The notes beneath the pieces are model-generated. The model was not told the origin of the DNA. It saw nothing but the letters and a program-made list of their open reading frames with translations, and did no database searches. A stretch of 64,000 bases of DNA from Bacillota bacterium (GTDB lineage: Bacteria; Bacillota; UBA4882; UBA8346), in contig JAEXDA010000002.1 in assembly GCA_023401925.1 (NCBI GenBank), forward strand, positions 1 through 64,000, written 5' to 3'. This document shows positions 40,252-48,383 of the stretch, in pieces. Each line of letters starts with the position of its first letter. The first letter of the stretch is position 1. The position numbers and the translations under genes are program-made.

Positions 40252-42570
40252 TTAAGCGTTTTTGCCATACCGCAGGGTCCGGCTGGCATTCAAGACTGCT
40301 AGGACAGTCACTCCCACGTCGGCAAAGACGGCCTCCCAGATGCTGGCCACTCCCAGAGAACCCAGGAGGATAAAAAATCCCTTGACCCCTAATGCCAGGA
40401 GAATATTTTGCCGGACGATGCTGCTGGTCCGTCTGGCAATTTCTACGGCTTTGACCAGTTTGGAAGGGGCATCTTCCATCAATACCACATCGGCGGCTTC
40501 GATGGCGGCGTCACTCCCCAGACCGCCCATGGCCACTCCGATATCGGCCCTGGTGATTACCGGCGCGTCGTTTACACCGTCGCCGACAAAGGCTAGTTTT
40601 TGTTTACGCCTGTTTTTTAAATCCCCTTCCAATTCTTCCACTTTGGTCACTTTATCTTCCGGTAAAAGTTCGGCGTAAAAACCATCCAAACCTAATTCCC
40701 GGCTAACCCGTTCCGCAACTGTTTTTTCATCTCCGGTAAGCATGACCGCTTTACGGATGCCCAGCCGTTTTAGGTCGGCGATAGTTTCCTTGGCATCTTC
40801 TTTTAATTCATCAGAGATGATGATATATCCGGCGTAAACTTCGTCGATTGCCACATAAACGCTGGTGCCTACTATATTGCAATCTTCATGATCGATATTT
40901 TCTTTATGCATCAAGCGATCGTTTCCGGCCAAAATCCTTCGGCCCTTTACCCTAGCGCTAATGCCATGAGCGGGGATTTCTGTATAATCCAACACATCTT
41001 CCTCTGAAAAGCTGTCCCCGCCGCTTTCCGCAGCCCTCCGGATGGAATCGGCGATGGGATGGTTGCTATAGATTTCCGCCCCGGCCACAGCCGCTAAAAC
41101 TTCTTCAGGGGTGAATCCCATCCTGGGAACGATCTCGGTCACCCGGAAGACTCCTTTGGTTAAAGTGCCGGTTTTGTCAAAAACCACGGTATCCAGGTCG
41201 GCCAAAGCATCCAGGAAATTGGCGCCTTTCACCAAAATACCGTTTTTGGAAGCGCCGCCGATGCCTCCGAAATAACCCAAAGGAATGGAAACCATCAGAG
41301 CGCAAGGACAGGAAATAACCAATAACACCAGCGCCCGGTAGAACCATTGGCTGAAGGTTGCCCCAGATATGAACAGGGGAGGGACGAGGGCAATCAGCGC
41401 GGCAATGCCAACTACCGCCGGTGTGTAATAGTTGGAGAATCTGGTAATAAACTGTTCAGTGGGGGCTTTCCGCTCATTGGCCTTTTCTACCAGGTTTAAA
41501 ATCCGGGCCACTGAAGAATCTTTAAAAGGTTTGGCCACTTTCACGGTTAATAACCCCTGACTGTTAATCATACCGGCCAAAACCTTTTCCCCTGGTTCCA
41601 CTTTACGGGGAACCGATTCGCCGGTTAGGGCGGAAGTGTCAACAAATGAGGACCCTTCGACAATATCACCATCCAGCGGAACTTTTTCACCCGGTTTGAT
41701 GATAATCAGTTGGCCCACTTCCACTTCTTCGGGTGTAACCCGTCGGGTTCCGCCATTTTCTTTGAGATTGGCATATTCCGGCTGAATATTCAATAAAGCG
41801 GTAATGGAACGCCGGGAGCGGTTAACCGCCCGGTTTTGAAAATATTCGCCCACCGCGTAAAAGAGCATCACTCCGGCGGCTTCCGGTAATTGATGAATGG
41901 CAATGGCTCCTCCGGTGGCGATGGTCATCAGAAAACTTTCGTCAAAGAGCTGACCGCGAAGGAGCCTTTTCACCGCACTGGCGATCACGGGCCAGCCAAC
42001 TAAGAGATAGGAGGGGAGTAGAATCGCATATTCAGCCCAGGAAAATGGCGTCCGGTGCAAGGAGCCGTTAAATATCAATCCGATGAGTAATAATATGCCG
42101 GCGCTGCCTACTATCCATAGTTTGTTTTTCTCCGCTTTTTCCTCCTGCGCGGCCCCTCCGCGGCCTTCGATCTTCCGCAGCGTAACTTCAGGTTCTATCC
42201 GCCCAATAACGTCCTGGGCCCGTTTCAAAAGTTCCACGGGTAACTCCACACTTTTGGTGGCAAAGTTAACTTGGGTATTTTCCAGTCCCTGGATTTTTTT
42301 CAATTCCGATTCGATTTTGGAGGCGCAATTGGCGCAATCCAGGCCGTCCAATGAACAACGGACGGTATTCTCCACCTTTCGTTCCATTATTACTTCCGGC
42401 TCAATCCCGGTGATGATAGCCCGGGCTTTGAATTCAAAGCTTTCCGGCAATTCTACGCTGAGTGTGCTAAAATTGACGCTTACATCCTCAAGACCTTGAA
42501 TTTTCCGCAATTCCCGCTCCATTTTAGCGGCGCAGTTCGGACAATCCAATCCCTTCAGTAAATAGCGCAT
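40252..42570 (-). CDS. cadA: Heavy-metal P1B-type ATPase (CadA/ZntA type)
   Basis: A 772-residue P1B ATPase that pumps Zn2+/Cd2+/Pb2+ out of the cytosol. Two N-terminal HMA domains carry GLDCPNC (C10/C13) and GLDCANC. The membrane CPC motif is in SCPCAL (about 421), the phosphorylated Asp in DKTGTLT (about 465), and the hinge GDGVNDAP near the C-terminus. A CPC followed by the usual type-2 helix 8 fits Zn/Cd rather than Cu. ATG 42570 is chosen because MRYLLKGLDC matches the domain start and GAAGG lies upstream; the frame extends to 42624. It forms a unit with the ArsR gene 59 bp upstream. Confidence 0.94.
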   Translation of the reverse strand: MRYLLKGLDCPNCAAKMERELRKIQGLEDVSVNFSTLSVELPESFEFKARAIITGIEPEVIMERKVENTVRCSLDGLDCANCASKIESELKKIQGLENTQVNFATKSVELPVELLKRAQDVIGRIEPEVTLRKIEGRGGAAQEEKAEKNKLWIVGSAGILLLIGLIFNGSLHRTPFSWAEYAILLPSYLLVGWPVIASAVKRLLRGQLFDESFLMTIATGGAIAIHQLPEAAGVMLFYAVGEYFQNRAVNRSRRSITALLNIQPEYANLKENGGTRRVTPEEVEVGQLIIIKPGEKVPLDGDIVEGSSFVDTSALTGESVPRKVEPGEKVLAGMINSQGLLTVKVAKPFKDSSVARILNLVEKANERKAPTEQFITRFSNYYTPAVVGIAALIALVPPLFISGATFSQWFYRALVLLVISCPCALMVSIPLGYFGGIGGASKNGILVKGANFLDALADLDTVVFDKTGTLTKGVFRVTEIVPRMGFTPEEVLAAVAGAEIYSNHPIADSIRRAAESGGDSFSEEDVLDYTEIPAHGISARVKGRRILAGNDRLMHKENIDHEDCNIVGTSVYVAIDEVYAGYIIISDELKEDAKETIADLKRLGIRKAVMLTGDEKTVAERVSRELGLDGFYAELLPEDKVTKVEELEGDLKNRRKQKLAFVGDGVNDAPVITRADIGVAMGGLGSDAAIEAADVVLMEDAPSKLVKAVEIARRTSSIVRQNILLALGVKGFFILLGSLGVASIWEAVFADVGVTVLAVLNASRTLRYGKNA

Positions 42571-42629
42571 CTTTTTACCTTCTTTCGTTGTTATCGAAGT
42601 ATGATGACCAAGCAATGGAGACAAGCATA

Positions 42630-43010
42630 CTACCTTCCCTCGGCGAAATGTTCCTGGGCTTGGCGGATCATATTCATGATGTGCTCATCGTCCAGGGAAT
42701 AGTAAACCATTTTTCCTTCCCGGACATATTTGACAAGCCGCAGGACTTTTAAAAGCCGCAGATGATGGGAAACCGCCGGAAGAGTCATTTCTAAAATCAC
42801 GGCAATATCACAAACGCAGAGCTTCTGATGGGCTAAAAGATATAAAATTTTGGTGCGGGTCTCATCGCCGAGTACTTTGAAAATTTCCGATAACCCGGCC
42901 ACTTCAAGGGCTTTTTCCCGTAAACCCTCAATATTGTCGTCTGATGGGCAAAAACTGTCACACATATCCGGATTGTTAGAATGGGAATGAATTTTGGTTT
43001 CTTTTTCCAT
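42630..43010 (-). CDS. ArsR/SmtB-family repressor (CadC-like)
   Basis: A 126-residue ArsR-family metal sensor. The N-terminal CDSFC pair and the ELCVCDIA-like motif KLCVCDIAVIL in the alpha-3 helix make a CadC-type thiolate site for Cd/Pb/Zn. The recognition helix is LPAVSHHLRLL, and a C-terminal alpha-5 includes HIMNMIRQAQEH. ATG 43010 follows GGAGG. A consensus promoter TTGACA-17-TATAAT and an operator just upstream control it. It surely represses itself and the ATPase gene in the absence of metal. Confidence 0.93.
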   Translation of the reverse strand: MEKETKIHSHSNNPDMCDSFCPSDDNIEGLREKALEVAGLSEIFKVLGDETRTKILYLLAHQKLCVCDIAVILEMTLPAVSHHLRLLKVLRLVKYVREGKMVYYSLDDEHIMNMIRQAQEHFAEGR

Positions 43011-43029
43011 GCCGTTGCCTCCAAGAAAA

Positions 43030-43082
43030 CGATTAAGCAATTACTTAATCGTTATTATAAAAAAGATCCCCGCTTTTGTCAA
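43030..43082 (-). promoter_or_regulatory. Promoter and CadC/ArsR operator
   Basis: Minus strand: TTGACA (43077-43082), 17-bp spacer, TATAAT (43054-43059). Immediately downstream, CGATTAAG-CAATTA-CTTAATCG (43030-43051) is a perfect 8-bp inverted repeat with 6-bp spacer, typical of ArsR/SmtB sites. Confidence 0.88.
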
Positions 43083-43206
43083 TCGTAAATAATATTTTCT
43101 CTGGCGGTTTACACTACCTTTACTATGAATTTGGCAAGTAACTTTCAAAATCCTATTCATTAAGAACTTGCCGGATCGAGGTTTAATGAAAGCGCAGGGG
43201 GATAGC

Positions 43207-43527
43207 ATGAGAATTAGGAAAGTCAGTTATACGTTATGGATGATGATTGCCGGGATAGCGCTCCTGATTTTTTTGGGAGTCCGTTATATGGCTCCTTTGA
43301 TTTTTCCAACCCCCGAGCCGAAAGTAAGCCGACCCCAGCCGGTCCGGTACAGCTATTTCGTAATAGTGGATCAGGATACCGGGAAAACGATAGCCTATAT
43401 TTCCTCCGCCCCGGTTACCCAAGGGGATGAATACATCACTGGAGACAACCAACGCTATGTCGTTACAAGGCTCCGTGGCAATAAAGCCTATGCAAAACGG
43501 ACTGGAAACACCAAGCAAACAAAATGA
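43207..43527 (+). CDS. Hypothetical membrane-anchored protein
   Basis: A 106-residue protein with one N-terminal transmembrane helix (residues 8-32) and a small extracytoplasmic part (YFVIVDQDTGKTIAYISSA, then GDEYITGDNQRYVVTRLRGN) that looks beta-rich. GGGGGATAG lies just before its ATG. I do not recognise the family; similar small proteins occur in spore formers. A terminator hairpin follows at 43597. Confidence 0.65.
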   Translation: MRIRKVSYTLWMMIAGIALLIFLGVRYMAPLIFPTPEPKVSRPQPVRYSYFVIVDQDTGKTIAYISSAPVTQGDEYITGDNQRYVVTRLRGNKAYAKRTGNTKQTK

Positions 43528-43596
43528 ACGGAAAGTTTTCAAGGATGAAGGAAACGGGAAAGAAGTTCGCTATTTTCTGAAATGACGATAATTTTG

Positions 43597-43628
43597 AACC
43601 TGTCGGAGTTGGCACCCGGGAGGTTTTT
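43597..43628 (+). terminator. Intrinsic terminator, shared repeat hairpin
   Basis: AACCTGTCGG .. CCGGGAGGTTTTTTT, 70 bp after the preceding stop. Same hairpin family as 32573-32607. Confidence 0.7.
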
Positions 43629-43644
43629 TTATAAACGCTGCGGT

Positions 43645-43747
43645 GTTGCATGAATAAAATAATAGAGATATACAATATATGCCCTTTTTGGATAGGGAAT
43701 GTTGCAATCGATATCGTATATCTCCTTCATTTCAAAACATTTTGCAA
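43645..43747. mobile_element. MITE family M, decayed copy
   Basis: Ends GTTGCATGAATAAAAT .. TTTTGCAA and interior GAGATATACAATATAT .. GATATCGTATATCTCC resemble copy 61738-61853. The ends are partly eroded. Confidence 0.45.
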
Positions 43748-43792
43748 TAGTCCCGTAAGGAGGGGCCTGCCGGCATAGCCCTTTGATATCTT

Positions 43793-44027
43793 TTATAAGT
43801 AATGAATCCGGTCTTTATAGCTTTCAAAAATTTGGCGGTTGGCCTCATCCCCGCCATCCACACTAAGAGCGACAAAGATGAAGGAAAACCAGAAAAGATG
43901 ATGTCCGGTCAAAAAGATATTTTTAATTCGGGTAAATTTGGCAATGAAAATGTTAATCAGAAAAACCAGCAACATCGCGATGCCGATCGAGGCAAAGCCG
44001 TAATGCCCGGTAACCCAGGAAGGGGTT
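43793..44027 (-). pseudogene. Relic of an ascorbate-type PTS IIC gene
   Basis: Minus-strand translation WVTGHYGFASIGIAMLLVF, then NIFIAKFTRIKNIFLTGHHL matches the UlaA/SgaT (PTS EIIC, ascorbate) family around its conserved ARFTR.K.IFLTGHH. Only about 75 codons remain of some 450, and the end FESYKDRIHYL is unrelated. Confidence 0.65.
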
Positions 44028-44033
44028 TAATTC

Positions 44034-44270
44034 CTAAGAGAACGGCAAGTAATCAAGTTTTTTATCTCCACCGATATCAAGGGTCCTGATGATGACCGGT
44101 TTACCGTTCAGGTCCTGTAGAACCTTTTGGTAGGTTAGATATTGGTCCTCCTCAGTGGGAAGGGAGTTTTTGTCCATAAATAAAAACTTGGTGCGGAATA
44201 ATCCCACTCCGTCAGCGCCGTTTTCCAGGACCAGCGGAATATCTTTGGGGTGGCCGAAGTCTCTATGGGT
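44034..44270 (-). pseudogene. Relic of PTS enzyme I (ptsI)
   Basis: Minus-strand translation GADGVGLFRTKFLFMDKNS, then LPTEEDQYLTYQKVLQDL and PVIIRTLDIGGDK is unmistakably from the PEP-binding domain of PTS enzyme I (G.GL.RTEF......PtE..Q...Y; RT.D.GGDK). About 78 codons remain, preceded by GHPKDIPLVLENG. The catalytic-His domain is absent. It adjoins the PTS IIC relic. Confidence 0.85.
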
Positions 44271-44622
44271 ATCCTAACTCCCGGCTTTTAGCCGGTAGGG
44301 GTTGAGTTTCGGGCATTTCCATTTTAGTTCTCCAATCCAAGCTGGACCTATCAAAATCTTTTGTTGGTTTCTAGGCATCTAGACTTACCGGTACAAAATC
44401 GATACACTTTTTTCAAAATTCCGTGATAAAATGATAGTGGGTAAAATATGGGAAGACTCAAAGCCGGGGAGGAGCACCTCGGCTTTTCTATTTTCGCTCA
44501 TTAAGTCTGCCGGAGTTGGTTTCCGGGAGTTCTTTTAACAAATGCCGTGGTGTAGTTAAACCCGGCGTTTTTGGTGGTATCGGATATTTCGGATCATTTC
44601 CCGCCGAAGAATATAAAAAGAG

Positions 44623-44831
44623 GGGAGAACTGATTTTGCAGATGGGTAAAACAACATTGCGGAGGGAAGAAATCATTTTGTAGGTCGTTAAAACAACATT
44701 GCCGGTTGGAAGAAATGATTTTACAGACCAGCCAAACAATATTGTCGGTGGGAGAAATGATTTTGTAGATCAGTCAAACAATATTGAGGATGGGAGAAAC
44801 GACTTTGGCGGTCTGCAAAATGGTTTCGCCC
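44623..44831. repeat. 42-bp repeat array of copy B, about five units
   Basis: Units begin GGGAGAAATGATTTTGTAGA and continue CAGTCAAACAATATTG. In one frame the last three units read GRNDFTDQPNNIVG, GRNDFVDQSNNIED and GRNDFGGLQNGF. The first two are interrupted by stops, so I do not call a protein. One unit more than copy A. Confidence 0.85.
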
Positions 44832-45011
44832 TTGGAAAAATGGATTGGAGAAGGATTCGGCGGGGTAAATTTTTTAATATCTCATTTTTATATGTTGCCA
44901 TATTACACGGGGTTGTCTTAATCAGACAGCCTCGTTTGATTTTGGGGGCCGGAAAAGATCCTATTTGGGAGGACTCCGGATTCCAAAGATATGGGGAAGG
45001 AGGTGAAAGAG

Positions 45012-45380
45012 ATGCTATACCGAACATTTGCCCACCAAATCAACCGCGCCAAGACTTTGATTGACGGTTTGAAGTCCCACGGCGACCAGCTGACAGGCTG
45101 GGGAGTAACGGTGGAAGTGATCGCCGGGTTTACCGACCTTTATAACCAGGCTGGCCTGTATGAACAAAAACGGAATGATTTGAAGGCCCTTTCCAGGCAG
45201 GCCACGGCGGAGCAGGAACAAACCATGGCCGATCTCAACAAGCAATACGGCATGATCAGGAAACTGGTGCGGATCGCTTTGCCCCAAGAGGATTGGCCGG
45301 CATTTGGCTTCCGGGCCGGGGAGTACGCGGAAAAAGGAACGGAAACGAACCCGGAGGTAAAGGAGAGGACAGCGATGTAA
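45012..45380 (+). CDS. Small helical protein, unrecognised FGFRxGEY family, member 1
   Basis: A 122-residue, mostly helical cytosolic-looking protein. ATG 45012 follows AAGGAGGTGA. Motifs shared with the other members are LKSHGDQLTGWGV, FTDLYNQAGLYEQKRNDL and the C-terminal LPQEDWPAFGFRAGEYAEKG. The intact form of the gene broken at 33030. It lies downstream of the 42-bp repeat array and a leader with hairpins, upstream of two relatives (45591 and 46005). I know no function. The WPxFGFRxGEY end is conserved most strongly and should be the functional part. Confidence 0.75.
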   Translation: MLYRTFAHQINRAKTLIDGLKSHGDQLTGWGVTVEVIAGFTDLYNQAGLYEQKRNDLKALSRQATAEQEQTMADLNKQYGMIRKLVRIALPQEDWPAFGFRAGEYAEKGTETNPEVKERTAM

Positions 45381-45405
45381 AATTTCTCAAGGGGGAAACC
45401 CCGCT

Positions 45406-45439
45406 CCCCAAGCCGTTTTCTCAGCGGAACGGCTTGGGG
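45406..45439 (+). terminator. Perfect 12-bp hairpin after member 1
   Basis: CCCCAAGCCGTT / AACGGCTTGGGG with a 10-nt loop, no U-run. It may attenuate readthrough to the next gene. Confidence 0.6.
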
Positions 45440-45590
45440 CCAAATAGTTACCCTCCCTCTGAAAAGGAATTGGCAGTAATTGCGGGCTGTTGAAGCTTCG
45501 AAGCGTAACTGTCGAAACTTGAGAATCGGGCGGGGTTTTGGGCCAACTACCCTTCCCTTGAAAGGTACGAAAAAAATGGAGGTGAACGAA

Positions 45591-45935
45591 ATGGATCGAT
45601 CCTATGTCCGGCGTATGGCCAGGATCAAAAATTTACTGGAGGGAATGGCGCTTTTGGGCGACAAATTGGAGAAATGGGGGATATCCCAAGAATTGATGAA
45701 CAAGATAACCATGCTCTATAACCAAGCGACCATAAATGAACAGAAGAAAAAAATCCTCAAAGATAGCGCCAGGCAACTTACGGCTGCCCAAAATCAGTTG
45801 CTCAAGGACTTGGAAAGCTATTGCACCCTGGTCAGGGAATGGGTCCGCTTTGAATTCCCCCAGGAAACCTGGCCGGAGTTTGGATTCAGAAAAGGAGAGT
45901 ATGCGGTAAAGCGTACTGCCGGTGGGAGGGCATGA
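45591..45935 (+). CDS. FGFRxGEY family, member 2
   Basis: A 114-residue paralogue of the preceding protein: MARIKNLLEGMALLGDKLEK, then WGISQELMNKITMLYNQATI and FPQETWPEFGFRKGEYAVK align along the whole length at perhaps one third identity. ATG 45591 follows GGAGGTGA. It has no repeat array of its own. The divergence from member 1 shows that the family is old and not only a recent duplication. Function unknown. Confidence 0.75.
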   Translation: MDRSYVRRMARIKNLLEGMALLGDKLEKWGISQELMNKITMLYNQATINEQKKKILKDSARQLTAAQNQLLKDLESYCTLVREWVRFEFPQETWPEFGFRKGEYAVKRTAGGRA

Positions 45936-46004
45936 AAACTTAGGTCGCGGAAAAAAAGATATTCAAAACCTTATCCTAAAGTCAAAGGATTGGAGGTGGA
46001 AGGG

Positions 46005-46145
46005 ATGTCCGATAATTTAAACCTTTTGGGTCAGACAGCCTGCCTGAATCGATTAAGCACCCATGGAATGACGGCGGATTCGGTTGAGCGGATGATTGAT
46101 TTATACCATAAAAGAAAGATGCTGAAAAGAGGGGAGCGAGAATAA
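46005..46145 (+). CDS. FGFRxGEY family, short member 3
   Basis: A 46-residue gene behind GGAGGTGGAAGGG: MSDNLNLLGQTACLNRLSTH, then GMTADSVERMIDLYHKRKML. It matches only the first helical half of its neighbours (SHG....G....V...TDLYNQA..YEQKR) and stops before the WPxFGFR part. It is either a truncated paralogue or a small partner protein. SD and intact frame support expression. Confidence 0.55.
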   Translation: MSDNLNLLGQTACLNRLSTHGMTADSVERMIDLYHKRKMLKRGERE

Positions 46146-46560
46146 AACCAAACCAGAGAGGGGTCTGACCGGCCGCTCTTTTTTATTTCCCATAAAACAT
46201 CACTGAAAGCGAGGATCAATATGATTATATGATTCGTGCCAAAGAAACCCCGGGGAAAAATCTTATGTATCGGCAAACAGCTTGATTGCCAATAGAAATA
46301 AGGGTTTTCCCAACCCCCTCTATGAAGAGGCGCTAAATGCAATTCCAATAACTGCCGCGCGTCCTGATTCTAATAGAAAGGCGTCCGACAAAGTGAGCTA
46401 ACCGGTAAACCTGGGATGAGCCGGTTAGCGAGGAGACTTTAACCCAAATCGCCGGCGATATATTTATGCCGCTGATCCGCAGGGAGTGTTAGTTTCCAAT
46501 CATGTTTTTATTCAATCCGGATTCCAAAGGGCAAATTGGTTCGTTTGCGGTTTGTTTTGG
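46146..46560. other. Intergenic region with a strong hairpin
   Basis: A perfect 9-bp stem GCTAACCGG / CCGGTTAGC (46397-46429, 15-nt loop) stands in GC-richer sequence that looks structured from about 46320 to 46480. It lies upstream of the next promoter, so it is not a leader of the SDR gene; a small RNA is possible. I could not match it to a riboswitch I know. Confidence 0.35.
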
Positions 46561-46561
46561 T

Positions 46562-46590
46562 TTGAATGTGTTCGTTTGTTGTGTTATAAT
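46562..46590 (+). promoter_or_regulatory. Sigma-A promoter of the SDR gene
   Basis: TTGAAT (46562-46567), 17-bp spacer, TATAAT (46585-46590), about 110 bp before the start codon. Confidence 0.75.
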
Positions 46591-46702
46591 TTCAGTATCG
46601 AATTTGGATACCATGGTAAGCGTATCGGATCGGATCATAAAACCAGGGAATATCATGCACGCGCGCGGCCATATCGGATTTTAATAAAGGAGGAATTTGG
46701 AA

Positions 46703-47488
46703 ATGGATTACTTAAAGAACTTTTCATTAGAGGGCAAGGTGGCTTTGGTCACCGGCGCTTCCTACGGCATTGGGTTTGCCATTGCCAAGGGGTTTGCTGC
46801 GGTTGGCGCTATGGTGGTTTTTAATGATATCAAGCAGGAGCTGGTCGACAAAGGCCTGGCGGCTTATAAAGAAGCCGGAATCAACGCCAGGGGCTATGTC
46901 TGCGACGTAACCAATGAAGAACAAGTCGTGGCCATGGTCAACCAAATCGAGAAAGAAGTCGGGGTTATTGATATCTTGGTGAACAATGCCGGGATCATCA
47001 AACGGATTCCGATGATTGAAATGACCGCCGCCGAGTTCCGCCAAGTGATTGATGTGGATTTGAATGCACCGTTTATTGTTTCCAAGGCCGTTATTCCGGG
47101 CATGATCAAGAAGGGCCATGGTAAAATCATCAATATCTGTTCCATGATGAGCGAACTGGGCCGGGAAACCGTATCGGCCTATGCTGCGGCCAAAGGCGGT
47201 CTGAAAATGTTAACTCGCAACATCTGTTCCGAGTATGGCGGACATAACATCCAGTGCAACGGCATCGGGCCCGGCTATATTGAAACTCCGCAAACTGCGC
47301 CCTTACGGGTAGAGGGACATCCCTTCAATAACTTCATCATCAGTAAAACGCCGGCCGGTCGTTGGGGTACTACCGATGATCTGGTAGCTCCGACGATCTT
47401 TTTGGCTTCCGACGCCTCCAACTTCGTTAACGGACATATTCTTTACGTTGACGGCGGTATCTTAGCCTACATCGGTAAACAACCTTAA
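46703..47488 (+). CDS. SDR, gluconate 5-dehydrogenase-like
   Basis: A 261-residue classical SDR: TGASYGIGFAIAKGFA cofactor loop, NNAGIIKRIPM, catalytic Ser in ICSMMSELG and Tyr/Lys in YAAAKGGLKMLTR, with IQCNGIGPGYIETP. The full pattern is that of gluconate 5-dehydrogenase or 2-deoxy-D-gluconate 3-dehydrogenase (KduD-like), enzymes of sugar-acid catabolism. ATG 46703 follows AAAGGAGG by nine bases. It has its own promoter and terminator and no sugar-acid partner nearby. Confidence 0.92.
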   Translation: MDYLKNFSLEGKVALVTGASYGIGFAIAKGFAAVGAMVVFNDIKQELVDKGLAAYKEAGINARGYVCDVTNEEQVVAMVNQIEKEVGVIDILVNNAGIIKRIPMIEMTAAEFRQVIDVDLNAPFIVSKAVIPGMIKKGHGKIINICSMMSELGRETVSAYAAAKGGLKMLTRNICSEYGGHNIQCNGIGPGYIETPQTAPLRVEGHPFNNFIISKTPAGRWGTTDDLVAPTIFLASDASNFVNGHILYVDGGILAYIGKQP

Positions 47489-47501
47489 TCGATAAAAAAA
47501 G

Positions 47502-47542
47502 AAAAGCCGGTCAGAGTGGCGCATAAAATCTGACCGGCTTTT
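47502..47542 (+). terminator. Strong intrinsic terminator
   Basis: AAAAGCCGGTCAGA / TCTGACCGGCTTTT, perfect 14-bp stem with T-rich end, 13 bp after the SDR stop. Confidence 0.92.
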
Positions 47543-47668
47543 CTTTTGGTCCGGTTGCGGAAAGAAAAAAACTTTCGGATTGAGAATCAAAGGAATGAAG
47601 GAAAGCCCTTACGGCTGGAAGCAGTCACCGGCTTTCCTCCAGCCGGTAAGAGAAGGATTCGTTTTTAA

Positions 47669-47848
47669 TTATCGTTTGGAGGCTATCCAATATTTTAAAA
47701 CTGCTTTGGATTGATCGCTGGATAGACCAAATTCTCTTTCCAGGTGGGGCGCGGCGACAAACATATTAACCCCTTTGTCATTTAATTTTTCCAAAAAAAT
47801 CAAATGTTCTCTCTCGCAAAAGTCCGGTTTAACGACTGATTGATCCAA
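47669..47848 (-). CDS. 59-residue hypothetical protein
   Basis: Read directly from the minus strand: TTG at 47848 behind AAAAGGGG, stop TAA at 47669. The product (KPDFCEREHLIFLEKLNDKG, then MFVAAPHLEREFGLSSDQSK and VLKYWIASKR) is helical, and the segment LEREFGLSSDQSKAVLKYW resembles a helix-turn-helix. A hairpin TTACGGCTGGA / TCCAGCCGGTAA (47609-47649) follows as terminator. Codon use looks coding. The family is unknown. Confidence 0.55.
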   Translation of the reverse strand: MDQSVVKPDFCEREHLIFLEKLNDKGVNMFVAAPHLEREFGLSSDQSKAVLKYWIASKR

Positions 47849-48321
47849 TTTCGTTGCCCCTTTTCGTGAAAATATTTACTTTATCCGATCGGTTCTATTT
47901 GGGTAATAATCTAGTAAAACGTTCTCTCAATAACTACTCAATGATTGTTAACGTTTTACTTAAGTAGAGCGTATCTTTCCCATTTTTGATTACCATTTAT
48001 TTACGATACGCTCTACTAGTGTTAGTTGAGGGAATAAAGCATAAATTGGAAACGACGTTTTTAAAGCAAAAGTTTTAAAAACTTAAGTTTTTATACATTC
48101 TTAGTTTCTGTGATAAATCCTGCTCCAAAATCAAATGTAAATAAATTTTAATGAGGAAACTTGAATGTTTTGGTATTTTTATGGAAATAAGTTGTAAAAG
48201 TTCTTGCAAAATTATCAAATAAAGTTATTAGCGAACATGTGCCGGCCCAAGTTGAAAAGGGATCAAAAATGGCAAGGGATTCCGCTCCTTTTTGAGTTAA
48301 TTGAATGAATAGTAATAAATA
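47849..48321. other. Intergenic region with a dispersed repeat
   Basis: Contains the inverted copy of the 107-bp repeat (47912-48019) and then AT-rich sequence up to the outer-membrane protein promoter. No gene seen. Confidence 0.5.
47912..48019. repeat. 107-bp two-hairpin repeat, copy 2 (inverted)
   Basis: Reverse complement of 37482-37588: GTAAAACG .. CGTTTTAC hairpin, then TAGAGCGTATC .. GATACGCTCTA. Confidence 0.85.
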
Positions 48322-48350
48322 TTTACAAAATAAAGAAACAATGTTATTAT
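48322..48350 (+). promoter_or_regulatory. Sigma-A promoter of the beta-barrel gene
   Basis: TTTACA (48322-48327), 17-bp spacer, TATTAT (48345-48350), 33 bp before the start codon. Confidence 0.7.
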
Positions 48351-48383
48351 TAAGATGATATGGCTAAATAAAGGAGAACTGCA

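Larger units (their letters stand above)
44393..45440. repeat. 1-kb duplicated locus, copy B
   Basis: Matches 32466-33460. Leader hairpins at about 44459-44486 and 44505-44537, array, spacer and gene are in the same order. The second leader hairpin is eroded. It is followed by two further genes of the same protein family that copy A lacks. Confidence 0.9.

Noticed and set aside
40262..40678. 138-codon plus-strand frame opposite the P-type ATPase
   Set aside because: Antisense to the conserved ATP-binding domain; no SD or domain.
44699..45064. 121-codon frame over the 42-bp array with GRNDF repeats
   Set aside because: The first units have stops, copy A has different breaks, no SD is present, and the frame runs into the real gene in another frame.
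46320..46480. Lysine or other known riboswitch
   Set aside because: The order of conserved blocks does not fit any class I could recall, and a promoter lies between it and the next gene.
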